From NCBI RefSeq assembly GCF_018918285.1, contig NZ_JAHLQF010000001.1, positions 62,001-126,000 of the forward strand: 64,000 nt of DNA, in the 5' to 3' direction. Of the stretch, positions 49,466-57,645 are shown piece by piece. Each line of letters begins with the position of its first letter. Position 1 is the stretch's first letter. The stretch is from Clostridium mobile. Its GTDB lineage: Bacteria > Bacillota > Clostridia > Clostridiales > Clostridiaceae. A program made the translations under genes and the position numbers. The notes beneath the pieces were generated by a model that was not told the origin of the DNA, searched no databases, and was given only the letters and a program-made list of their open reading frames with translations.

Positions 49466-50326
49466 TTGAACTTAAAATCTTTAATAAGCTTAATGCGACC
49501 TAAACAATGGATTAAGAATAGTTTTGTCTTCGCAGCTTTGATTTTTTCTGGTAGCTTTATTAAAATAGATTTGTTACTGATTACCCTTAAAACCTTTATA
49601 CTATTCTGTTTAATATCTTCTACTGTTTATATAATCAATGATTTAGTAGATATTGAAAAGGATAGGTTACATCCTCAAAAAAAATATAGACCTTTAGCTA
49701 GTGGCGAGATATCTAAAATGACTGCTATTCTGTTAGCTATAATTTTATTAGTATCTGTAATATGGTTATCTTATGATAACTTAAGTCTACTAAGCATTTT
49801 AATGGGTTATTTAGTATTGAATATTTTCTATTCATTTAAGCTTAAGAATGTAGTGATAATAGATGTTATGTCCATCACACTAGGATTTGTACTTAGAGTT
49901 GAAGCAGGCAGTGTTTCAACCAAAATACCTATATCTCCTTGGCTTCTATTATGTACTATATTATTGTCATTGTTTCTAGCCTTAAATAAGAGAAAGAGTG
50001 AAATAATTACATTAAAAAATGGTAGCAGTAGTCATAGAAAAATTCTTGAAGAGTACTCTATAGAACTAATAGATAATATGCTTACTATAGTAACGCCTTC
50101 AATACTAATTGCTTATTGCTTATACACTTTTAATTCAGTGCAACGTCAAAGTATGATGTTCACTATTCCATTTGTTCTTTATGGTATATTTAGATATCAA
50201 TATTTAATGATTACTAAGAACTTAGGTGGTAAACCTGAAGATGTTTTTACAAAGGATATTCCCTTCTTAATAAATATTTTACTATGGATTATAAGTGTAT
50301 TAACAATAATTTATTTTAAACTATAA
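49466..50326 (+). CDS. UbiA-family polyprenyl-phosphate phosphoribosyltransferase-like protein
   Basis: 286-residue polytopic membrane enzyme of the UbiA superfamily. The first aspartate motif is NDLVDIEKDR (58-67) followed by RPLASGEI, and the second region is IDVMSITLGFVLRVEAG; the start RPKQWIKNSFVFAAL is typical of the decaprenyl-phosphate 5-phosphoribosyltransferase group (Rv3806c type), which puts ribose 5-phosphate from PRPP on a polyprenyl phosphate. TTG 49466 follows AAAGGAGGAA. The activity is inferred from family; a different aromatic prenyl acceptor cannot be excluded. It heads a three-gene membrane cassette. Confidence 0.75.
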   Translation: MNLKSLISLMRPKQWIKNSFVFAALIFSGSFIKIDLLLITLKTFILFCLISSTVYIINDLVDIEKDRLHPQKKYRPLASGEISKMTAILLAIILLVSVIWLSYDNLSLLSILMGYLVLNIFYSFKLKNVVIIDVMSITLGFVLRVEAGSVSTKIPISPWLLLCTILLSLFLALNKRKSEIITLKNGSSSHRKILEEYSIELIDNMLTIVTPSILIAYCLYTFNSVQRQSMMFTIPFVLYGIFRYQYLMITKNLGGKPEDVFTKDIPFLINILLWIISVLTIIYFKL

Positions 50327-50339
50327 TGGAGGGGTATAA

Positions 50340-51611
50340 ATGTTAGAAACTTTATATTATACAAATACTAAAAAGGATAAATCATATTTTTTTAAAATAT
50401 CAGTTTTAGGAATTTTACTAAGCAGTTTATGGTGTATTTTTATTAAAGCTACTCCATTTTCCGATTTTGAATATTATTATAATTTAGCTGTTGAAATTTC
50501 TCAAGGTGGGGCTTGGGGGGATACATATACTTCCGTTGGATATCCAATAATCTTAGGAGGGATATTCAAGTTATTTGGAGCAAGTGTACGGAATGCACAA
50601 ATATTTAATTTAATATTAACCTGTATAAATTATTTTCTAGTGTATAAAATTTTAGGAAGATTGTCTATAGAAGAAAAAACTAAAAAAATCATATTCACTG
50701 TTTTTGTATTTTTCCCATTAAATATTTACTATAGCATATTGGTGGGAACAGAAATCCTGTTTACTAATATAATTCTATGGTGTACTTATATATATCTATT
50801 AGACTTTAAGGGTAAATATTTAATTTTAGGTATACTTACCGCATTAAATACAATGGTAAAACCATTTTATATATTATATGCCTTTTTAATATTTGTAGTA
50901 AACTTAGTTTCTACAGGTAAGTTTATTGACTCATTTAAAAAAGCTTTTATAATATTTATAACATCAATTATACTATTATCTCCTTGGATCTATAGAAATA
51001 GTAAATTAACTGGTGAGCTTACTTGGGTTTCAAATAATGGTGGTATAGTACTATATATAAACAACAATTCACAAAATAATCATGGTACGTGGATGCCTGC
51101 AGAAGATGTAGAGAACTCTATAGTTAAAACAGAAGAATATATAAACTCAAATATGACTAAAAAGAATAAGATGTTAAGCAGCGCTGCTAAAGAATGGATA
51201 AAATCTCATCCTAAGGACTTTATAGAGTTAGGACTACTTAGACTAAAAGTTACTTATGCTGCTGCTGGAGACTCATATTATACTATGTACAATAGTGTTT
51301 TATCGGATAGCGCTAAGTATTATATATTTATGTTTTCTAGTGCAGTTAAAGCATTGATATTTTATCCAGGTATTTTATTTGTTTTAATATATAGTGTATA
51401 TATACTATATTGTATTTTTACTAAAAATACCCGTTTAATTAATAAGTTTAGCTTATACTCACTGGTATTATTTTATATGATAACTTGTGTATATTTTCTT
51501 ACAGAAGGACAACCAAGGTATTCATTTCCCTTAATTTTTACTATGACCTATTTATCTACATGTTTTTATCAAAAATTATTCTATATGTTAAAGAGAGGTT
51601 TTAGTTTATGA
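50340..51611 (+). CDS. GT-C (family 39-like) membrane glycosyltransferase
   Basis: 423-residue protein with about ten hydrophobic segments. After the first segment comes an acidic luminal-type motif FSDFEYYYNLAVEISQGG, then VGYPIILGGIFKLFG and, in the C-terminal half, PWIYRNSKLTGELTWVSNNGG and SHPKDFIELGLLRLKV, features of GT39/ArnT/PMT_2-type enzymes that use a lipid-phosphate sugar donor. The acceptor cannot be told from sequence. It starts 13 bases after the UbiA-type gene and overlaps the next gene by four bases. Confidence 0.8.
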   Translation: MLETLYYTNTKKDKSYFFKISVLGILLSSLWCIFIKATPFSDFEYYYNLAVEISQGGAWGDTYTSVGYPIILGGIFKLFGASVRNAQIFNLILTCINYFLVYKILGRLSIEEKTKKIIFTVFVFFPLNIYYSILVGTEILFTNIILWCTYIYLLDFKGKYLILGILTALNTMVKPFYILYAFLIFVVNLVSTGKFIDSFKKAFIIFITSIILLSPWIYRNSKLTGELTWVSNNGGIVLYINNNSQNNHGTWMPAEDVENSIVKTEEYINSNMTKKNKMLSSAAKEWIKSHPKDFIELGLLRLKVTYAAAGDSYYTMYNSVLSDSAKYYIFMFSSAVKALIFYPGILFVLIYSVYILYCIFTKNTRLINKFSLYSLVLFYMITCVYFLTEGQPRYSFPLIFTMTYLSTCFYQKLFYMLKRGFSL

Positions 51612-51964
51612 TATGGCAAATCCTTATATCGGTTATATTAAGCTCTTTAGGTCAAGTATTAGTAAAATTAGGAGCAAGTAAATTAGATATAAATTTTTCT
51701 ATAGATAAAATTATGTACACTTTTGTAAACATATTAAAAAATGTTCCTTTAATGGTGGGAATCATATCCTATGGAGTAAGCTTTCTTATTTGGATCAAAG
51801 TATTAAGTAAAGTGGAATTAAGTTATGCTTATCCAATGGTAAGCTTAGGCTATGTAATAGTGCTATTTTTCTCATATTTTTTATTTAAAGAAAATATAAC
51901 TTATTTGAGAATAATAGGCATACTATTTATAATAGTTGGAGTAATTTTTGTATCTAGAAGCTAA
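51608..51964 (+). CDS. SMR/EamA-type small membrane protein, ArnE-like putative lipid-sugar flippase
   Basis: 118-residue protein with four hydrophobic segments and the small-multidrug-resistance fold (LSSLGQVLVKLGASKL at the start; VELSYAYPMVSLGYVIVL in segment 3). Such short members often move lipid-linked sugars across the membrane (ArnE/ArnF) rather than drugs. Start overlaps the glycosyltransferase stop as ATGA, which supports a shared job. A homodimer would be needed because only one subunit is encoded here. Drug export remains possible. Confidence 0.75.
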   Translation: MIWQILISVILSSLGQVLVKLGASKLDINFSIDKIMYTFVNILKNVPLMVGIISYGVSFLIWIKVLSKVELSYAYPMVSLGYVIVLFFSYFLFKENITYLRIIGILFIIVGVIFVSRS

Positions 51965-51978
51965 ATAAAATATGCAAT

Positions 51979-52018
51979 AAACCCAGGATAAAAATTTCTA
52001 TTTATCCTGGGTTTTATA
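51979..52018 (+). terminator. Intrinsic terminator after the three-gene cassette
   Basis: A 14-bp perfect stem (left arm AAACCCAGGATAAA, 51979-51992; right arm 52001-52014) and T-rich tail. Confidence 0.92.
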
Positions 52019-52067
52019 ATATTTTTAAAGAATAAATACAAAAAATGAATTACTTATAAAAATAAAA

Positions 52068-52096
52068 TTGCATTTTTTACAACTTTTATGTATTAT
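52068..52096 (+). promoter_or_regulatory. Promoter for the aminotransferase gene
   Basis: TTGCAT (52068-52073), 17-bp spacer, TATTAT (52091-52096). Confidence 0.5.
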
Positions 52097-52130
52097 TTAA
52101 TTATATTCATTTATTTACGGAGGTGCTAGT

Positions 52131-53327
52131 ATGATATTATCTAGAAAGGGAGAAAATATATCTTCATCCATTACACTTGAAATTACTGCAAAGGCTAAAG
52201 CAATGAAGGCCAATGGCATTGATATTATAGGATTCGGAGCAGGAGAACCAGATTTTAATACTCCAGAAAACATACAGAATGCAGCAATAGAAGCTATGAA
52301 AAATGGTCTTACTAAATATACACCTGCTTCAGGTATTGATGAGTTAAAAGAAGCCATTATAGAAAAATTTAATAAAGAAAATAACTTAGAATATAATAAA
52401 TCTCAAATTATAATATCCACTGGTGGTAAACAAGCATTAGCTAATTTATTTCTTGCCATATTAAATCCTGGTGATGAAGTTTTAGTTCCAACACCTTATT
52501 GGGTTAGCTATCCTGAATTGATTAAATTAGCCGATGCTAGACCTGTTTTTGTAGAAGGAGAAAAAGCTAACAGTTATAAGTATACTATAGATAATCTTAA
52601 CAAAGTTATCACCAATAAGACGAAAGCTATTATTATAAATAGTCCTAATAATCCTACCGGAAATGTCTACACTAAAGATGAGCTAATAGAACTTGCTAAT
52701 TTCTCAAAAGAGCATAATTTAATTATTATATCAGATGAAATGTATGAAAAACTCGTATATGACGGAGATAAGCATATAAGCATTGCTAGTTTAAATCAAG
52801 ATGCTTTTGAAAGGACTATAGTTGTAAATGGTATGTCTAAATCTTATGCTATGACTGGTTGGAGAATAGGATATGCTGCTGGTAACGAAAAGATAATAAA
52901 AATAATGAGTAATATACAAAGTCATATGACTTCAAATCCAAATTCAATAGCTCAATACGCTTCTTTGGAAGCACTAAAAGGGGATCAGACTCCATTATAT
53001 AATATGATAGAAGAGTTTAAAAAGAGAAGAGATTACGTAATAACAAGAATTGCACAAATTAATGAACTAGATTTAATTCCACCTAAAGGTGCCTTCTATG
53101 CTTTTATAGATATATCAAAATTAATTGGCAAATATATTGAAGGTGAAAAAATAAATGGTTCCTTAGATTTTTGTGATAAATTATTAACCATAGGTAAAGT
53201 TGCTGCTATTCCAGGTATAGCATTTGGATTGGATAATTATATAAGAATATCCTATGCAACTTCGATGGAAAACATTATAGTTGGTTTAGATAGATTAGAG
53301 GAGTTTATAGATAAACTTCAGGTTTAA
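52131..53327 (+). CDS. Pyridoxal-phosphate aminotransferase, aspartate aminotransferase type
   Basis: 398-residue class I aminotransferase of subgroup I-gamma. GAGEPDFNTPENI at the N-terminus, NSPNNPTGNVY, SDEMYEKLVYDG and the PLP lysine in NGMSKSYAMTGWRIGYAAG (Lys237, with Arg245 as a phosphate ligand). The family includes AspB and PatA-like enzymes; aspartate-oxaloacetate exchange is the likeliest reaction but substrate choice is not fixed by sequence. No terminator precedes HPr, so the two may share a transcript. Confidence 0.92.
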   Translation: MILSRKGENISSSITLEITAKAKAMKANGIDIIGFGAGEPDFNTPENIQNAAIEAMKNGLTKYTPASGIDELKEAIIEKFNKENNLEYNKSQIIISTGGKQALANLFLAILNPGDEVLVPTPYWVSYPELIKLADARPVFVEGEKANSYKYTIDNLNKVITNKTKAIIINSPNNPTGNVYTKDELIELANFSKEHNLIIISDEMYEKLVYDGDKHISIASLNQDAFERTIVVNGMSKSYAMTGWRIGYAAGNEKIIKIMSNIQSHMTSNPNSIAQYASLEALKGDQTPLYNMIEEFKKRRDYVITRIAQINELDLIPPKGAFYAFIDISKLIGKYIEGEKINGSLDFCDKLLTIGKVAAIPGIAFGLDNYIRISYATSMENIIVGLDRLEEFIDKLQV

Positions 53328-53404
53328 AATATACCTAAATGATGCTATAATAAAATTATAATAAAGCTGTAAATATTAGCATGAATTATTAGGAGTGATA
53401 TAAA

Positions 53405-53662
53405 TTGGTTAGTAAAGAATTAATAGTAAATAGTTCTACTGGTTTGCACGCAAGACCAGCGACATTATTAGTTAAAAAAGCATCATCTTTTAAGTCTGAT
53501 ATATTTATGGAGTTCAATGGTAAGAGCGCTAACATTAAAAGTTTAATTGGCGTTTTATCATTAGCAGTAACAAAAGGCGGAAAAATAACTCTTTCTGCTT
53601 CTGGAGATGATGAAGTATTAGCATTAGAAGAAGTATCTAAATTAATTGAATCATTGCAATAA
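53405..53662 (+). CDS. ptsH: HPr phosphocarrier protein
   Basis: 85-residue phosphotransfer protein with His15 in STGLHARPATLL and the regulatory Ser46 in NIKSLIGVLSL, so both the PEP-dependent and the HPr kinase sites are present. This is a true HPr able to serve sugar uptake and CcpA-linked catabolite control, not just a paralogue. TTG 53405 follows TAGGAGTGA. Enzyme I is not adjacent. Confidence 0.95.
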   Translation: MVSKELIVNSSTGLHARPATLLVKKASSFKSDIFMEFNGKSANIKSLIGVLSLAVTKGGKITLSASGDDEVLALEEVSKLIESLQ

Positions 53663-53663
53663 T

Positions 53664-53690
53664 AAAAGGCTCTTTATGAGCCTTTTATTT
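53664..53690. terminator. Bidirectional terminator between HPr and the DUF378 gene
   Basis: AAAAGGCTC (53664-53672) pairs with GAGCCTTTT (53678-53686); a T-rich run follows on both strands, so it can serve both convergent genes. Confidence 0.88.
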
Positions 53691-53693
53691 ATG

Positions 53694-53912
53694 TTACGAT
53701 TTTGAGTATTTTTTCATCTTAAAGAGCAATAATAATAAGTACACTCCTGAAACTCCAACAAGTATATATATTATTCTTGATAAGAAGTTAGCAGGTTCTC
53801 CAAATATAGCACTAACTAAATTTAAATTAAATAATCCTAAAAATCCCCAATTAAGTGCACCAATTAGTACTAATATTAAAGCTATTTTGTCAAATAAATT
53901 AAACTTGTACAT
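53694..53912 (-). CDS. DUF378 (YuzA-like) small membrane protein
   Basis: 72-residue protein of the DUF378 family with two hydrophobic segments (about 10-30 and 42-64) and the family pattern LIGALNWGFLGLFNLNLVSAIFG and a basic C-terminus KMKKYSKS. Function unknown. It has a strong ribosome site (GGGAGG) and faces HPr across a shared terminator. Confidence 0.85.
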   Translation of the reverse strand: MYKFNLFDKIALILVLIGALNWGFLGLFNLNLVSAIFGEPANFLSRIIYILVGVSGVYLLLLLFKMKKYSKS

Positions 53913-54043
53913 AATTTCCTCCCCATATCATATAATAATCTTCCTATTAGATTATATTAGTACTTAAATAAATATAGAACCCCATTGAAAACGAACTTTG
54001 ATATGAAGAAAAATACAATTGTATCATACAATAAAAATGAATA

Positions 54044-54052
54044 TGATATAAT
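54044..54052 (+). promoter_or_regulatory. Extended -10 promoter element for purB
   Basis: TG-A-TATAAT (54044-54052) about 30 bases before purB. No convincing -35 hexamer; nearby are the dyad ATACAATTGTAT (54013-54024) and a repeat ATACAAT (54026-54032). No purine riboswitch is visible. Confidence 0.45.
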
Positions 54053-54082
54053 TATGTATTATGTGCGCTAGGAGGTTTTCTC

Positions 54083-55513
54083 ATGAAAGAATTATACTAT
54101 AGTCCATTAAGTAAAAGATATGCCTCAAAAGAAATGAGTTACATATTTTCTGAAGAAAAGAAGTTTAGAACTTGGAGAAAATTATGGTTTACTCTTGCAG
54201 AATGCGAAAAGGAGTTAGGTTTAAATATAACCGATGAGCAGCTTGAAGAGCTAAAGGCCAATATAGATAATATAAACTACAATATAGCAGAGGAAAAAGA
54301 AAAAGAAATAAGACATGATGTTATGAGTCATGTTTTCGCATATGGAGTACAATGCCCAAAGGCCAAAGGAATAATTCATCTAGGAGCTACAAGTTGTTTT
54401 GTAGGAGACAATACAGATTTGATAATAATGAAAGAAGCTCTAATTATAGTAAAGAAAAAAATTATAAATATAATCTTTGAGCTCTCTAAATTTGCTTTAA
54501 GGCATAAAAGTTTACCTACATTAGGATTCACCCATCTTCAACCAGCGCAACTTACAACCGTGGGTAAGAGAGCAACTCTTTGGATTCAAGATTTAATAAT
54601 GGATGTAGAGCATATTAATTTTATTATAGATTCATTAAAATTAAGAGGTGTTAAAGGCACCACCGGAACACAAGCCAGTTTTATGGAGCTTTTTGATGGG
54701 GATGAAGATAAGGTTAAGGAATTAGATACTATGTTAACAAAGAAAATAGGGTTTGATAAACCTTTTTATGTAACAGGTCAAACCTATCCGAGAAAAGTTG
54801 ATTCTTACATACTGGATACATTGTCTCAAATAGCCCAAAGTGCATATAAATTTAGTAATGATATAAGGCTTTTACAAAGCATGAAAGAGATAGAAGAACC
54901 TTTTGAAGAACAACAAGTTGGTTCTTCTGCCATGGCTTATAAAAGAAATCCTATGAGATGCGAAAGAATTAGCGCTTTGTCAAGATATATAATAGTAAAC
55001 TCTTTAAACCCTGCTATTACAGCTTCTACTCAATGGTTTGAAAGGACCCTTGATGATTCTGCAAACAAAAGAATTGCGGTACCTGAGGGTTTTTTAGCCC
55101 TAGACGGTGTATTAAACCTATACTTGAATGTTTGTAGTAACTTAGTAGTTTATGAAAAAGTTATAAAATCGCACATTGAAAATGAACTACCTTTTATGGC
55201 CACTGAAAATATATTGATGGAAGCGGTTAAAAGAGGGGGAGACAGACAGGATTTACATGAGAAAATAAGGAAGCATTCTATGGAAGCTGCTAAAAGGGTT
55301 AAGATAGATGGATTAGATAATGATTTAATTAAGAGAATTATTGAAGATGGTAGTTTTAATTTAACAGAAGAAGAAATCATGAATCTAATTGATGGAGATA
55401 GATTTATAGGAAGAGCGCCAAATCAAGTAATAGACTTTATCAATGAAGTAGTGAATCCATTATTAAAGGAAAATAAAGATGTCCTTGGAGTAAAAGTATC
55501 TATTAACGTATAA
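54083..55513 (+). CDS. purB: Adenylosuccinate lyase
   Basis: 476-residue member of the fumarase/aspartase superfamily acting twice in purine synthesis (SAICAR to AICAR, adenylosuccinate to AMP). The signature GSSAMAYKRNPMRCE with the catalytic serine loop is clear, preceded by LGATSCFVGDNTDL and TLGFTHLQPAQLTT. It belongs to the longer subtype (about 475 residues) rather than the 430-residue B. subtilis type. It is separate from other purine genes here. Confidence 0.96.
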   Translation: MKELYYSPLSKRYASKEMSYIFSEEKKFRTWRKLWFTLAECEKELGLNITDEQLEELKANIDNINYNIAEEKEKEIRHDVMSHVFAYGVQCPKAKGIIHLGATSCFVGDNTDLIIMKEALIIVKKKIINIIFELSKFALRHKSLPTLGFTHLQPAQLTTVGKRATLWIQDLIMDVEHINFIIDSLKLRGVKGTTGTQASFMELFDGDEDKVKELDTMLTKKIGFDKPFYVTGQTYPRKVDSYILDTLSQIAQSAYKFSNDIRLLQSMKEIEEPFEEQQVGSSAMAYKRNPMRCERISALSRYIIVNSLNPAITASTQWFERTLDDSANKRIAVPEGFLALDGVLNLYLNVCSNLVVYEKVIKSHIENELPFMATENILMEAVKRGGDRQDLHEKIRKHSMEAAKRVKIDGLDNDLIKRIIEDGSFNLTEEEIMNLIDGDRFIGRAPNQVIDFINEVVNPLLKENKDVLGVKVSINV

Positions 55514-55535
55514 ATCTTTATATTTTTATATATCT

Positions 55536-55607
55536 TTTATACGAATTTATTATATTTGTATAATTTTTTATAATTTTTTTATCTTTTTAAAAGGAATTTT
55601 GTATAAT
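55536..55607 (+). promoter_or_regulatory. Promoter region of gdhA
   Basis: TTTATA (55536-55541), 17-bp spacer, TATAAT (55559-55564), and a second TATAAT at 55602-55607 without a clear -35. The strongly AT-rich interval between purB and gdhA holds no coding frame. Confidence 0.4.
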
Positions 55608-55694
55608 AATATCGAATATTTATATTAGATAAATTTGAATTTAGTATACACTAACAGACACAACTTTTTTTAAAAATTTGGAGGTAGATCAAAA

Positions 55695-56960
55695 ATGACA
55701 AAGGAAAATTTAAATCCTTTTGAAAATGTTCAATCAGTTATAAAAGAATCTTGTAAAAGTCTAGGACTAAGCGAAAATGTATATGAGCTCCTTAGAGAAC
55801 CTATGAGAGTTCTAGAAGTAAATATACCCGTAAAAATGGATGATGGTTCTATAAAAGTATTTAAAGGCTTCAGATCTCAACATAACGATTCTTTAGGTCC
55901 AACTAAAGGGGGAATAAGGTTTCATCCAGGAGTAAACCTAGATGAAGTTAAAGCATTATCAACTTGGATGACATTTAAATGCGCTATAACAGGAATACCT
56001 TATGGTGGAGGAAAGGGCGGAATTATAGTTGACCCTAAAACTCTTTCCAAAGGTGAACTTGAGAAATTAAGCAGAGGATATGTTAAGGGTATTTATAAGT
56101 TAATAGGAGAAAAGGTTGATATTCCAGCACCTGATGTTAATACTAATGGTGAGATAATGGCCTGGATGGTAGATGAATACAATAAGTTAGTTGGATATAA
56201 TTCTTGCGGTACTTTCACTGGTAAGCCATTAGAAATTGGCGGATCAGAAGGAAGAACAGAAGCAACAGGACTAGGAGTTGCCATAACAGCTAGAGAAGCG
56301 TTAAAGAAATTGAACATAGATATAAAAGAAAGAACAGTTGCCATACAAGGTTTCGGTAATGTAGGAAGTTATTCAGCTTTAAATATAGAAAGATTAGGCG
56401 CTAAAATAGTTAGTGTAGCTGAATGGAGCAGAGAGAAGGGGGCTTATGCAGTACATAATGAAGAAGGTATAAATATTGAAGAAGCATTAAAATATTTTAA
56501 AGAAAATGGAACTTTAATAAATTTACCTGGTACTAAAGAATTAAATATGAATGAATTCTGGGCTTTAAATGTAGATATTCTAGTTCCTGCAGCTCTAGAA
56601 AATTCAATTACATTAGATAATGTTGATTTAATAAAATCTAAGGTTATATGTGAAGGGGGAAATGGCCCAATAACACCCGAAGCTGATCGCAGATTATTTG
56701 AAAGGGGCATATTAGTAACTCCTGATATCTTAACTAATAGCGGCGGAGTTGTAGTTTCATATTTTGAATGGGTACAAAACTTATATGGATACTACTGGTC
56801 AGAAGAGGATGTTAAGAATAAAGAAGAAGAAACTTTAGTTAAAGCTTTCAATGAAGTTTGGCAATTAAAAGAAGAGCATAATGTACCTATGAGAAAAGCC
56901 GCCTATATGCATGCTATAAATAAACTAGCAATTGCTATGAAGTATAGAGGAATGCTTTAA
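55695..56960 (+). CDS. gdhA: Glutamate dehydrogenase
   Basis: 421-residue enzyme of the Glu/Leu/Phe/Val dehydrogenase family, interconverting glutamate and 2-oxoglutarate plus ammonia. Glutamate-site residues are seen in GPTKGGIRFHP (Lys71), TFKCAITGIPYGGGKGG (Lys95, Lys107) and PAPDVNTNG (Asp147); the Rossmann motif is GFGNVGSYSA. Clostridial enzymes of this type are usually NAD-linked and catabolic. It has its own promoter and terminator. Confidence 0.95.
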   Translation: MTKENLNPFENVQSVIKESCKSLGLSENVYELLREPMRVLEVNIPVKMDDGSIKVFKGFRSQHNDSLGPTKGGIRFHPGVNLDEVKALSTWMTFKCAITGIPYGGGKGGIIVDPKTLSKGELEKLSRGYVKGIYKLIGEKVDIPAPDVNTNGEIMAWMVDEYNKLVGYNSCGTFTGKPLEIGGSEGRTEATGLGVAITAREALKKLNIDIKERTVAIQGFGNVGSYSALNIERLGAKIVSVAEWSREKGAYAVHNEEGINIEEALKYFKENGTLINLPGTKELNMNEFWALNVDILVPAALENSITLDNVDLIKSKVICEGGNGPITPEADRRLFERGILVTPDILTNSGGVVVSYFEWVQNLYGYYWSEEDVKNKEEETLVKAFNEVWQLKEEHNVPMRKAAYMHAINKLAIAMKYRGML

Positions 56961-56989
56961 GCGGTAAAAATTTTAAAAAAAGAATAGTT

Positions 56990-57023
56990 AAAGGGATTTT
57001 GCTATGCAAAGTCCCTTTTATTT
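56990..57023 (+). terminator. Intrinsic terminator after gdhA
   Basis: Thirteen-bp stem (56990-57002 with 57006-57018, one G-U pair) around a TAT loop, followed by TTATTTT. Confidence 0.9.
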
Positions 57024-57369
57024 TACTATTATTTTATCATCATTATTATTTCTTCTATTTTATTACTATGATTTCTTCCAATAACAACATTCATTCCTTT
57101 GATTTTCTTTTTCAATCTTTACTTTTAACTGATAAATAAAATTGTTCACATAGTTATTCCCAAAATGTGTAAGTTTAATAAATTAATAATTACCCACGTT
57201 AATATCAACAATTGTTAATTACATTAATTGGTATATTTATACAACTAATTCCATTCCAACTGTATCAATCAATATAGTCTGTATATAGATACAGATAATG
57301 GTAATTCACTCTGTGTTTGATATCTATTCTCAATTGATATATTAATTGACATAGGGGAGGAGATTTGAC

Positions 57370-57396
57370 ATGTTATATAGAATTTTATTATTATAA
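57370..57396 (+). other. Eight-codon frame with strong ribosome site (leader peptide or remnant)
   Basis: ATG 57370 lies nine bases after GGGGAGG (57354-57360) and encodes MLYRILLL before a stop. An overlapping TTG frame from 57365 runs 26 codons but is too close to the site. Good initiation signal without a gene suggests a leader peptide, a hydrophobic micro-peptide or a decayed gene. Confidence 0.3.
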
Positions 57397-57558
57397 CCCT
57401 GTTATTCTACATTTAATTATTTATAACATATATTTCGATTTTTAGCAACAAAATAAATTTTAAAATTCTTCAAATGTAGTTTTGCTAGATATACGAAAAG
57501 TAGAAATTTATATTTTTATATAAATGTATTATAATAAATTTGCTCAAAAAGAAGGATT

Positions 57559-57586
57559 TTGCCCCCTATTTATAGAATATTATATT
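57559..57586 (+). promoter_or_regulatory. Promoter for the recombinase gene
   Basis: TTGCCC (57559-57564), 16-bp spacer, TATATT (57581-57586). The -10 runs into the adjacent dyad. Confidence 0.4.
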
Positions 57587-57608
57587 CGCTAAATATACAT
57601 TTAGCGAA
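57585..57608. repeat. Perfect 10-bp inverted repeat before the recombinase gene
   Basis: Arm TTCGCTAAAT (57585-57594), spacer ATAC, arm ATTTAGCGAA (57599-57608). It overlaps the expected transcription start and lies 25 bases before the ribosome site. It could be an operator, a 5' mRNA stem or a recombinase-binding site. Confidence 0.7.
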
Positions 57609-57645
57609 GTTGTATGTATTTTTTACGTATTTTAAGGAGGTTTAT

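Larger units (their letters stand above)
57024..57645. other. Gene-free interval with inverted repeats and a tiny frame
   Basis: About 620 bases without a convincing gene. It holds: the dyad AACAATTGTT near 57207-57216; TCTGTAT/ATACAGA at 57278-57295, with another CTGTATC at 57260-57266; TTGATA (57317-57322) and AT-rich -10-like sequence before the strong ribosome-like site GGGGAGG (57354-57360), which leads only to an 8-codon frame at 57370-57396; and the promoter and 10-bp dyad directly before the recombinase. A 28-codon minus-strand frame at 57029-57115 is too weak to call. Confidence 0.6.

Noticed and set aside
57029-57115. 28-codon minus-strand frame starting at TTG in the gdhA-recombinase interval
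   Set aside because: AT-rich sequence of this length yields such frames by chance; no good ribosome site and it ends next to the gdhA terminator.
57541-57645. LexA box controlling the recombinase
   Set aside because: No GAAC-N4-GTTC or close variant is present; the dyad there is a different sequence.
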